A DNA stretch of 5,073 nt, taken from Rhodoferax sp. GTDB lineage: Bacteria > Pseudomonadota > Gammaproteobacteria > Burkholderiales > Burkholderiaceae_C. Below are positions 1 through 4,709 of the stretch, in pieces. The notes under the pieces are model-generated. The model made no database searches, was not told the origin of the DNA, and saw only the letters and a program-made list of their open reading frames with translations. Position 1 is the stretch's first letter. Each line of letters begins with the position of its first letter. The translations under genes were made by a program, and so were the position numbers. The stretch lies in assembly GCA_020048795.1 (NCBI GenBank), contig JAIFMA010000201.1, positions 1-5,073 of the forward strand, in the 5' to 3' direction.

Positions 1-182
1 GCCTCGCGAAGTTCCTTGATGCGGGTGTTAAGGGTGTTGGGTGTGATGCCCCCCACACTGTCCTGCAAAAGGCGAAAGGTCTGGGGATGACCATTGCGTA
101 GTGCCCACAGAACACGAATCGCGTAACGCGACTCAAGCAGGCTCAGCAATTGACCAATGGCGGCGTTTTCTTTTGAACTCAT
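1..182 (-). CDS. HxlR-like winged-helix transcriptional regulator, N-terminal part (cut by window edge)
   Basis: Read on the minus strand from the ATG at 182-180, this frame is open to the window edge and gives 60 complete residues beginning MSSKENAAIGQLLSLLE. Residues about 13-60 resemble the first helices and recognition helix of HxlR-type winged-helix DNA-binding domains: an 'LLESRYAIRVLWAL' helix, a basic/aromatic linker (HPQTFRLLQ), a 'GGITPNTLNTRIKELRE' recognition-helix region. HxlR proteins are usually about 100-130 residues, so roughly half is outside the window. The cysteine found near the N-terminus of redox- or aldehyde-sensing HxlR members is absent from the visible part, so thiol sensing is not supported. 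A GGAGA ribosome site lies at 195-191, eight bases before the ATG, and supports this start. It is transcribed away from the ComFB-like gene. The target genes are unknown. A MarR-like or other winged-helix assignment is less likely but possible because the protein is incomplete. Confidence 0.72.
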   Translation of the reverse strand, partial: MSSKENAAIGQLLSLLESRYAIRVLWALRNGHPQTFRLLQDSVGGITPNTLNTRIKELRE

Positions 183-190
183 AGGACAGG

Positions 191-195
191 TCTCC
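191..195 (-). promoter_or_regulatory. Ribosome binding site of the HxlR-like gene
   Basis: On the minus strand this reads GGAGA, eight bases upstream of the ATG at 182. It is a near-consensus Shine-Dalgarno sequence and fixes the start of the partial regulator gene. Confidence 0.6.
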
Positions 196-300
196 GTGGG
201 GTGTTGGCAATTTGGCGCAAAACAATCACCGGGTGCAGGTGATGACTGTATTGAGCATTTGGTTCGGCAATTCTCAAACTATATCTCAGAATCATACTGT

Positions 301-317
301 GCTACATGTTTTGTAGC
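301..317. repeat. Short perfect inverted repeat (hairpin) upstream of the ComFB-like gene
   Basis: GCTACA (301-306) and TGTAGC (312-317) are perfect reverse complements separated by five bases. An outer pairing of TCTCA (284-288) with TGAGA (318-322) can extend it across a 12-base left bulge. There is no T-run after it, so it is not a terminator for plus-strand transcription. It may be an operator or a leader hairpin, or chance. Confidence 0.35.
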
Positions 318-425
318 TGAGAAACGTCGCTCACTCTGGTCGGTGTTGCAGAAATTTCTCTTGCCAGCCGGTGTTTGTACTGATAAGGTCACTGTTTAGT
401 CAAAAAATTTATCGCCTACGCCATT

Positions 426-713
426 ATGAATATCAATTTTGAACAGGTTCACAACTATTACGAGCGAATTGTCTTTGAGGAGGTGGCCAGACAAGTCACT
501 GAATACCCTGATTACAGTGCGGACATGCTCGCCGACGTGGCGTGCGTTGCACTCAACAGGTTGCCAGCTCGTTATGTGCGGCATGACGTGGATATGATGT
601 TTTACCTGACTGAAAATGAGCGTCACGTCATCGAGGAATCGGTCAGGGAAGCGATGGGTTTTTCGTTCGCCTTTGTTGGCGAGCGCATGGCCAAGCGTGC
701 CCGGGCCACCTGA
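426..713 (+). CDS. ComFB-family (late competence development) small protein
   Basis: A 95-residue protein starting MNINFEQVHNYYERIVFEEV. The core 'DVACVALNRLPARYVRHDVD' (residues 37-56) matches the ComFB-family hallmark, in which an acidic/hydrophobic helix is followed by LNxLPxxYV. The flanking helices (5-27 and 60-92) and the short length also fit. ComFB was named from the Bacillus comF operon. Members in other bacteria have been reported to bind cyclic dinucleotides, so a small signalling or adaptor role is a reasonable inference, not something the sequence proves. Only one cysteine (C40) is present, so the paired-cysteine metal site of some members is not evident. No signal peptide or membrane segment is seen; the protein should be cytoplasmic. 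The ATG at 426 is the first in-frame ATG, but no strong ribosome site precedes it. It stands alone, divergent from the regulator and convergent with ribokinase. Family call fairly sure; function open. Confidence 0.78.
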   Translation: MNINFEQVHNYYERIVFEEVARQVTEYPDYSADMLADVACVALNRLPARYVRHDVDMMFYLTENERHVIEESVREAMGFSFAFVGERMAKRARAT

Positions 714-725
714 TCGCAAGATCGG
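710..725. repeat. GNRA-type hairpin at the end of the ComFB-like gene
   Basis: Bases 710-715 pair with 720-725 (five Watson-Crick pairs and one T-G wobble) around a GCAA tetraloop, overlapping the stop codon at 711-713. It sits in the 32-nt gap between two convergent genes, where a terminator would be expected. There is no T-tract on either strand, so a rho-independent terminator is not supported. It may only protect the 3' end. Confidence 0.3.
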
Positions 726-745
726 TATCTGGCTTGGACCTTCTG

Positions 746-1678
746 TCACGCCAGGCCGCACCAACTCAGCAGAGCGCGTGTTTTCTCAGGGGAAGAGTCA
801 GTTTGTGTGGCAGTAAGCGCAAGGATATCGTTGGCAGCGGGAATGCTTGACTGTGCACCCGCGCGTGTGCAGGCCAAAGCCGCCGCTGCGCTGGCTTGCC
901 GGATCGCGCTCGGGATGGTGTCTCCCTGGTCAAGTGCAGCCACTAATACGCCGCAAAAGGTGTCACCTGCACCGGTGGTGTCGACCGCCGTGATGTCAAA
1001 GGAGGCTTGCGTCAGAAAGTTGTTTCCCAGGCGCGCCAGACAGCCACGTTGGCCCAAGGTCACCACGACGCATGGAACCGCGATCTGTGCCAGATTGACC
1101 AGCACAGCGCCGGCGTGGGGCACCAGTGTTGCGAGTTCGCCTTCGTTGACGATCAGAATATCCACCGCCTCGAGCAATTCAATGGGCAGTGGTTGGGCCG
1201 GGGCAGCGTTCAGCACGACTTTGACTCCTTTTTCCCGGGCCGCCAAGGCGTAGGCTGTCACTGTGGGTATTGGAATCTCAAGCTGCATCAGCAGGTGACT
1301 GACACCTTCGAGCTCGGGCAGGTGCTGGCTTTGCAGACACAGGTTGGCGCCGGGTGCCACCGTGATCGCGTTTTCGGCACTGTCTGCTACACAAATAAAA
1401 GCACACCCGGTAGGCTGGTCAGGCACCAGAACCGTATTTAGCGCTACTTTTGCGGTGCGCAACGAGTCTAGCAAGGGCCCGGCGTGGGCATCCTGTCCGA
1501 CCGCCAGAAGCATCCGAGTGGGGGCACCGCCCGCCTTGGCGCAGGCCACCGCCTGGTTGGCACCTTTGCCACCGGGGTAGATGTTGAAGTCTTGCCCCAG
1601 CACGGTTTCGCCGGGGGCGGGAATGTGATGGGCCCGGACCACAAAGTCCAGATTGGCAGAGCCGGCGACCAGAATCAT
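746..1678 (-). CDS. rbsK: Ribokinase (PfkB family)
   Basis: A cytoplasmic sugar kinase, predicted to convert D-ribose and ATP to ribose 5-phosphate. From the ATG at 1678 it is 310 residues, the normal ribokinase size. Visible signatures in order are the N-terminal strand with substrate motif 'GSANLD' (6-11), PfkB signature 1 'GGKGANQAVACAKAGG' (36-51), 'MQLEIP' (131-136), 'LNAAPA' (156-161), the NxxE motif N178/E181, 'VTLGQRG' (206-212), and signature 2 'DTTGAGDTF' (233-241) with catalytic base D239. 'RAGAQSSIP' (272-280) also matches ribokinases closely. The frame is open to a TTG at 1711, adding 11 residues, but that codon sits in the candidate -10 box and the fold begins at MILVAGS, so I prefer 1678. 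No strong ribosome site is seen. About 20 residues after the usual C-terminus are not family-typical. Divergence from a nucleoside-type importer suggests it handles nucleoside-derived ribose. Another PfkB sugar or nucleoside kinase is possible but less likely. Confidence 0.9.
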   Translation of the reverse strand: MILVAGSANLDFVVRAHHIPAPGETVLGQDFNIYPGGKGANQAVACAKAGGAPTRMLLAVGQDAHAGPLLDSLRTAKVALNTVLVPDQPTGCAFICVADSAENAITVAPGANLCLQSQHLPELEGVSHLLMQLEIPIPTVTAYALAAREKGVKVVLNAAPAQPLPIELLEAVDILIVNEGELATLVPHAGAVLVNLAQIAVPCVVVTLGQRGCLARLGNNFLTQASFDITAVDTTGAGDTFCGVLVAALDQGDTIPSAIRQASAAAALACTRAGAQSSIPAANDILALTATQTDSSPEKTRALLSWCGLA

Positions 1679-1710
1679 GCTTGCTACTTTGAAGCGTTTG
1701 AAGAACGCCA

Positions 1711-1739
1711 ATTATGTCGCGCTGCTTGAAGTCACCCAA
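1711..1739 (-). promoter_or_regulatory. Candidate sigma-70 promoter for ribokinase
   Basis: On the minus strand TTGGGT (1739-1734) is followed after 17 bases by CATAAT (1716-1711), which matches -10 consensus at five of six positions. Transcription would begin near 1704, giving a leader of about 25 bases before the ATG at 1678. This also argues against the TTG at 1711 as start codon. Predicted by eye only. Confidence 0.4.
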
Positions 1740-1753
1740 AATCGTGGCATAGT
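1726..1753 (+). promoter_or_regulatory. Candidate sigma-70 promoter for the nucleoside transporter operon
   Basis: TTGAAG (1726-1731) and CATAGT (1748-1753), each matching consensus at four of six positions, are separated by 16 bases. Transcription would start near 1760, leaving a leader of about 58 bases. It overlaps the opposing ribokinase promoter, so the two could compete or share a regulator. Confidence 0.3.
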
Positions 1754-1788
1754 CATTGCTGGCCTGGGGGCGAGGATTCACCGCCGGG

Positions 1789-1799
1789 GTTGGTCCAAC
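1789..1799. promoter_or_regulatory. 11-bp perfect dyad, possible operator
   Basis: GTTGG (1789-1793), a central T, then CCAAC (1795-1799) form a perfect odd dyad. It lies in the putative untranslated leader 18 bases before the binding-protein ATG. It matches no operator I can name, and 5-bp arms may occur by chance. Confidence 0.25.
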
Positions 1800-1817
1800 T
1801 TTTGAAAGAAATTTGTC

Positions 1818-2798
1818 ATGACTTTGAAATCCGCTTTTCGTCTAAGTGCTTTGGCTTGTGCTGTTTTGACTAACACCGCGCTGTGGGCCGAGCCCGCCGT
1901 GGTGTTTGACATGGGTGGCAAGTTCGACAAGTCGTTCAACGAAGCGGCCTACAACGGCATGGAAAAGTGGAAAAAAGAGACGGGCAAGAATTACCTCGAA
2001 TTTGAGGTCACCAATGAATCGCAGCGCGAGCAGGCCTTGCGCCGCATGGCTGAAAAAGGAGCCAGCCCGATCATTGGCATCGGTTTTGGCCAGGCATCAG
2101 CGATTGAAAAGCTGGCCAAGGAGTTCCCGAAGCTTCATTTCGCCATCATCGACATGGTGGTCAATCAACCCAATGTCGAGTCGGTGGTGTTCAAGGAACA
2201 AGAGGGCAGCTTTTTGGTCGGTGCCCTGGCAGCGATGGCCAGCAAAACGGCCAAGGTCGGTTTTGTCGGTGGCATGGATATTCCGCTGATCCGAAAGTTT
2301 CAGTGTGGCTACGAGCAGGGTGCCAAGTTTGCCAACCCCAAGGTAGAAGTGTTTGCCAACATGACCGGCACCACCGGCGCAGCCTGGAATGACCCGGCGC
2401 GTGGTGGTGAACTGGCCAAGGCCCAGTTTGCCAAGGGTGCTGATGTGGTGTTTGCGGCAGCCGGTGGCACCGGCATTGGCGTCTATCAGGCCGCCAAAGA
2501 CGGCAAGAAGCTGGCCATTGGCGTGGACAGCAATCAGAACCACCTGCAGAGCGGCACCATGTTGACCTCGATGGTCAAGGGTGTGGACGTGGCGGTTTAC
2601 AACGCTGCCAAGACCCACAAACCCGGTATCACCGTGCTGGGCCTGAAAGAGGGCGGTGTCGGGTATGCCATGGACACGCACAATGCCAGCCTGGTGACGG
2701 CGGATATGAAGAAGAAGCTGGATGCGGCCAAGGCGGACATCATCAGTGGCAAGATCAAGGTGGCCGACTACATGGCCGACAACGCTTGCAAATATTGA
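1818..2798 (+). CDS. BMP-family ABC transporter substrate-binding protein, probable nucleoside binder
   Basis: A 326-residue periplasmic solute-binding protein of the BMP/PnrA/TmpC family. Residues 1-24 form a Sec signal peptide: basic start (K4, R8), hydrophobic stretch, cleavage expected after A24 in 'ALWA|EP'. C14 lies too early and lacks a good lipobox, so a soluble protein is expected. Family features include the ligand-site signature DxGGxxDxSFN (D31-N41), 'AIID' ending at D112, the hinge segment 'EQEGSFLVG' (127-135), 'GFVGGMDIPLIRKF' (148-161), 'GGTG' (216-219) and 'GVDSNQ' (235-240). Length is normal. Characterised relatives bind purine nucleosides or nucleosides broadly; the exact substrate here cannot be read from sequence, though the divergent ribokinase favours ribonucleosides. 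A weak ribosome site (GAAAG, 1804-1808) precedes the ATG by nine bases. It is the first gene of an importer operon, but an unusually long 378-nt gap separates it from the ATPase gene. Confidence 0.9.
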   Translation: MTLKSAFRLSALACAVLTNTALWAEPAVVFDMGGKFDKSFNEAAYNGMEKWKKETGKNYLEFEVTNESQREQALRRMAEKGASPIIGIGFGQASAIEKLAKEFPKLHFAIIDMVVNQPNVESVVFKEQEGSFLVGALAAMASKTAKVGFVGGMDIPLIRKFQCGYEQGAKFANPKVEVFANMTGTTGAAWNDPARGGELAKAQFAKGADVVFAAAGGTGIGVYQAAKDGKKLAIGVDSNQNHLQSGTMLTSMVKGVDVAVYNAAKTHKPGITVLGLKEGGVGYAMDTHNASLVTADMKKKLDAAKADIISGKIKVADYMADNACKY

Positions 2799-2808
2799 TT
2801 TTTGGCTG

Positions 2809-2837
2809 ATTCAGACCTCCCCGCTGAATGAGATTTT
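2809..2837 (+). terminator. Weak terminator-like or attenuator hairpin after the binding-protein gene
   Basis: ATTCAG (2809-2814) and CTGAAT (2824-2829) pair perfectly around a 9-base loop, ten bases after the stop codon. Four Ts follow at 2834-2837 after a 4-base gap. The stem is short and AT-balanced and the T-run is displaced, so partial termination or 3'-end stabilisation is more likely than full termination. Confidence 0.35.
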
Positions 2838-2858
2838 CGTCGCTCTGCCCCAGCCCCT

Positions 2859-2883
2859 CTCACCCCGCCGGATGAAAGGGGAG
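2859..2883. repeat. C/G-rich hairpin in the intercistronic gap
   Basis: CTC-A-CCC (2859-2865) pairs with GGG-GAG (2878-2883) with one bulged A; an alternative pairing joins CCCCT (2854-2858) to AGGGG (2877-2881). The 'cagcccctctcacccc...aggggag' composition recalls REP-like intergenic elements of proteobacteria, but with one copy visible that cannot be confirmed. Confidence 0.3.
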
Positions 2884-2929
2884 CCCAACAGCCCTATCTG
2901 GCCGGTGACGATGGCGGTCAGCGTTGTTG

Positions 2930-2950
2930 CACAACCGACTGGCGGTTGTG
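2930..2950. repeat. Perfect 8-bp stem hairpin in the intercistronic gap
   Basis: CACAACCG (2930-2937) and CGGTTGTG (2943-2950) are exact reverse complements with a 5-base loop, and two wobble pairs can extend the base. The segment GTTGT (2923-2927) can instead pair with ACAAC (2931-2935), making a competing stem. No T-run follows, so it is not a classical terminator; RNA stabilisation or attenuation is possible. Confidence 0.45.
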
Positions 2951-3153
2951 TGATTGGGTTGGCTGATGGCAGTGGCTATTTGCAGCCGTGGTTGGGCGCG
3001 CTGCCGCAGATGTGGGTCGGTCAATGTTGGCACCGGGCGGCCCAGCCTGATTCGTTTCTGATTACTCCCAAATAAAGAGCTGTCAGCGCAACGCCATCAA
3101 GGTCTAGAGCATCAAACCATGCATAAGTTTGTCGTACTGAACAAGCGTAGTTT

Positions 3154-3190
3154 GCCGGCATCAGGAGCCCACTTGTATGGCTGATGCGGC
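3154..3190 (+). promoter_or_regulatory. Hairpin enclosing ribosome site and start codon of the ATPase gene
   Basis: GCC-G-GCATCAG (3154-3164) pairs with CTGATGC-GGC (3181-3190): ten base pairs with a single bulged G. The 16-base loop carries most of the AGGAG ribosome site and the ATG. The first two bases of the ribosome site lie inside the stem. CCGGCATCAG recurs exactly at 3211-3220 and can capture the same CTGATGC arm, releasing the ribosome site. The structure is read by eye; its regulatory role is inferred. Confidence 0.4.
3163..3167 (+). promoter_or_regulatory. Ribosome binding site of the ATPase gene
   Basis: AGGAG ends nine bases before the ATG at 3177. It selects this start over in-frame ATGs at 3201 and 3207, which have no comparable site. 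Confidence 0.6.
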
Positions 3191-4709
3191 GGCTCCCGCC
3201 ATGCGTATGACCGGCATCAGCAAGCGCTTTGGTGCCGTTGCTGCCAATGCAGATGTGGATCTGAGTGTGGCTGCGGGCACGGTGCATGGCATTGTGGGTG
3301 AAAACGGCGCCGGCAAAAGCACGCTGATGTCGATTCTGTACGGTTTTTACCAGGCCGACAGCGGGCAGATCGAGGTGTTTGGCAAGCCGGCCAGCATTCG
3401 CAATGCAGATGAAGCGATTGCGCTGGGCATTGGCATGGTGCATCAGCATTTCATGCTGGTCGATACCCTCAGTGCTTTGGAAAACGTCATGCTCGGTGCC
3501 GAGCCCGACTGGCTGCTGCAGCGTGCTGATGCACAGGTGCGCCGCAAACTCACCGAACTGATGATGTCCACCGGCTTGCAGATCCAACTGGACCGCCTGG
3601 TGGCTGATTTACCGGTGGGCGATCGCCAGCGACTGGAGATTTTGAAAGCCCTGTACCGTGGTGCCAGGATTTTGATTCTCGACGAGCCCACTGCTGTGCT
3701 GACACCGCAGGAAGCGACCCAGTTGTTTGATGTGCTCAAACGCCTGCGCGAGCAGGGCACCACGCTGATTCTGATCACCCACAAGCTGAAGGAAGTGATG
3801 GCCTTGTGCGACACGGTCACGGTGATGCGCGCCGGTCAGGTGGTGGAGCATGTGCCAATTGCCGCAGCCTCGGTCGAGGGGCTGGCGCAGGCCATGGTCG
3901 GTCGGCGGGTCAATATCGGCCGCGTTGCTGACCCGGTGAATGTGGCAGGCGATGTGTTGCTGAAGGCGGATCACTTGTCGGTGATCGACGGCCTGGGTGT
4001 GCAGCGCCTGGAAAATGTGAGTCTGACCCTGCGCGCCGGTGAGATCGTGGGTGTGGCCGGCGTGTCGGGCAACGGTCAGAGCGAGCTGATTGACGTGCTG
4101 ACGGGCTTGTTGTCGCCCAAGCAGGGTCGGTTGCAATTGTTGGGCCGCACTTTTGACAGCCCGCATTGGCTCGACCCGAATCTGGCGCGCAGCCTGGGCC
4201 TGGCGCATGTGCCGGAAGACCGTCACGCGCGCGCGCTGGTGATGGCCTTTGCCGCCTGGGAGTCGGCGGCTTTGGGGTATGAAGATTTGCCTGATTACGC
4301 CACCCATGGCTGGATGAAGCACCGCCGCATGCGTCAGGCCACGGTAGACATGATGGAACGCTTTGACGTGCGCCCGCGTGACGCTGAACTGGTCAGCAGC
4401 AAGTTCTCGGGCGGCAATCAGCAAAAGCTGGTGCTGGCGCGTGAATTGGGCCGCGCACCCAAGGTGCTGCTGGTGGGGCAACCGACCCGAGGGGTCGATA
4501 TCGGGGCCATCGAGTTCATTTATGGCCAGTTGCGTGCGCTGCGCCAAGCCGGTTGTGCGGTGCTGGTGGTGTCGAGTGAACTCGATGAAATTCTGGCCTT
4601 GTCTGACCGGGTGCTGGTGATGAACCAGGGCCGTATCGCCGGTGAGTTGCCGATTGCCGATTGTTCCGAGGCGGCGCTGGGGCTGTTGATGACCGGAGGC
4701 AACCCATGA
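3177..4709 (+). CDS. Two-domain ABC transporter ATPase of the BMP/nucleoside (sugar-type) import family
   Basis: A 510-residue cytoplasmic ATPase with two fused nucleotide-binding domains, the normal architecture and size for NupO/YufO-like and RbsA-like importers. Domain 1 (about 8-245) has Walker A GENGAGKST (41-49), Q-loop Q90, a variant signature 'PVGDRQR' (146-152), Walker B 'ILILDEPT' (165-172) and switch H202. Domain 2 (about 258-505) has a degenerate Walker A 'GVSGNGQSE' (295-303) with Q301 in place of lysine, a good signature 'FSGGNQQK' (410-417), and a Walker B-like 'LLVGQPTRGVD' (431-441) in which the acidic pair is replaced by G434-Q435. A serine (S467) stands where the switch histidine would be. 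Asymmetric domains of this kind are usual in the family, so one composite site is probably the main hydrolytic site. It pairs with the upstream binding protein and overlaps the downstream permease by ATGA. The family also covers simple-sugar importers, but a BMP-type binding protein favours nucleosides. Confidence 0.93.
   Translation: MADAAAPAMRMTGISKRFGAVAANADVDLSVAAGTVHGIVGENGAGKSTLMSILYGFYQADSGQIEVFGKPASIRNADEAIALGIGMVHQHFMLVDTLSALENVMLGAEPDWLLQRADAQVRRKLTELMMSTGLQIQLDRLVADLPVGDRQRLEILKALYRGARILILDEPTAVLTPQEATQLFDVLKRLREQGTTLILITHKLKEVMALCDTVTVMRAGQVVEHVPIAAASVEGLAQAMVGRRVNIGRVADPVNVAGDVLLKADHLSVIDGLGVQRLENVSLTLRAGEIVGVAGVSGNGQSELIDVLTGLLSPKQGRLQLLGRTFDSPHWLDPNLARSLGLAHVPEDRHARALVMAFAAWESAALGYEDLPDYATHGWMKHRRMRQATVDMMERFDVRPRDAELVSSKFSGGNQQKLVLARELGRAPKVLLVGQPTRGVDIGAIEFIYGQLRALRQAGCAVLVVSSELDEILALSDRVLVMNQGRIAGELPIADCSEAALGLLMTGGNP
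4695..4699 (+). promoter_or_regulatory. Ribosome binding site of the permease gene
   Basis: A consensus GGAGG inside the 3' end of the ATPase gene, six bases before the permease ATG at 4706. With the ATGA overlap it indicates translational coupling of ATPase and permease. Confidence 0.7.

Larger units (their letters stand above)
183..425. other. Divergent intergenic region between the HxlR-like and ComFB-like genes
   Basis: No credible gene is present; the 80-codon plus-strand frame at 157-399 begins inside the opposite-strand regulator gene and resembles nothing I know. The region must hold both divergent promoters. On the minus strand a TATAGT hexamer (283-278) is a good -10 match but has no good -35 partner. 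On the plus strand TTGCCA (361-366, five of six to -35 consensus) is 17 bases from a poor -10 (TAAGGT, 384-389). Dyad elements are a 6-bp hairpin at 301-317, an inverted repeat ATTCT/AGAAT at 270-274 and 288-292, and the 10-bp palindrome AGAAATTTCT at 350-359. Any of these could be an operator, but none matches a site I can name. Confidence 0.5.
2799..3176. other. Long intercistronic gap within the transporter operon
   Basis: These 378 bases separate the binding-protein stop from the ATPase start. They hold no recognisable gene. A 67-codon plus-strand frame (2872-3075) is open but lacks a ribosome site and resembles nothing known. Three predicted hairpins occur in the first half (2809-2829, 2859-2883, 2930-2950), and a fourth covers the ATPase start (3154-3190). 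TTGGCA at 3027-3032 resembles a -35 box but has no acceptable -10. The most likely role is differential expression, with abundant binding protein and less ATPase and permease through hairpin-protected or partly terminated transcripts. A separate promoter is not excluded. Confidence 0.5.

Noticed and set aside
157..399. 80-codon plus-strand frame MAAFSFELIGQ...
   Set aside because: It starts antisense inside the HxlR-like gene, spans the divergent promoter region, and has no ribosome site or recognisable family.
396..764. 122-codon minus-strand frame opposite the ComFB-like gene
   Set aside because: It is the antisense shadow of a recognised family member and shows no domain of its own.
807..1580. 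Several plus-strand frames opposite ribokinase (807-1253, 1007-1441, 1344-1580)
   Set aside because: All lie antisense to a clear full-length ribokinase and have low-complexity, family-less translations.
1676..1711. Upstream TTG start for ribokinase at 1711
   Set aside because: It lies in the candidate -10 box, has no ribosome site, and adds 11 residues before the conserved first strand.
1760..1817. Purine-type or other known riboswitch in the importer leader
   Set aside because: The leader is only about 58 bases with no conserved aptamer pattern that I recognise; only a 4-bp stem and an 11-bp dyad are seen.
2809..2837. Strong rho-independent terminator ending a monocistronic binding-protein transcript
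   Set aside because: The stem is only 6 bp, not GC-rich, and the T-run is short and displaced, so full termination is not supported; kept as a weak attenuator.
3609..4547. 312-codon minus-strand frame opposite the ATPase gene
   Set aside because: Long but His/Gln-rich, typical of antisense to GC-rich coding sequence; the plus strand has every ABC ATPase motif.
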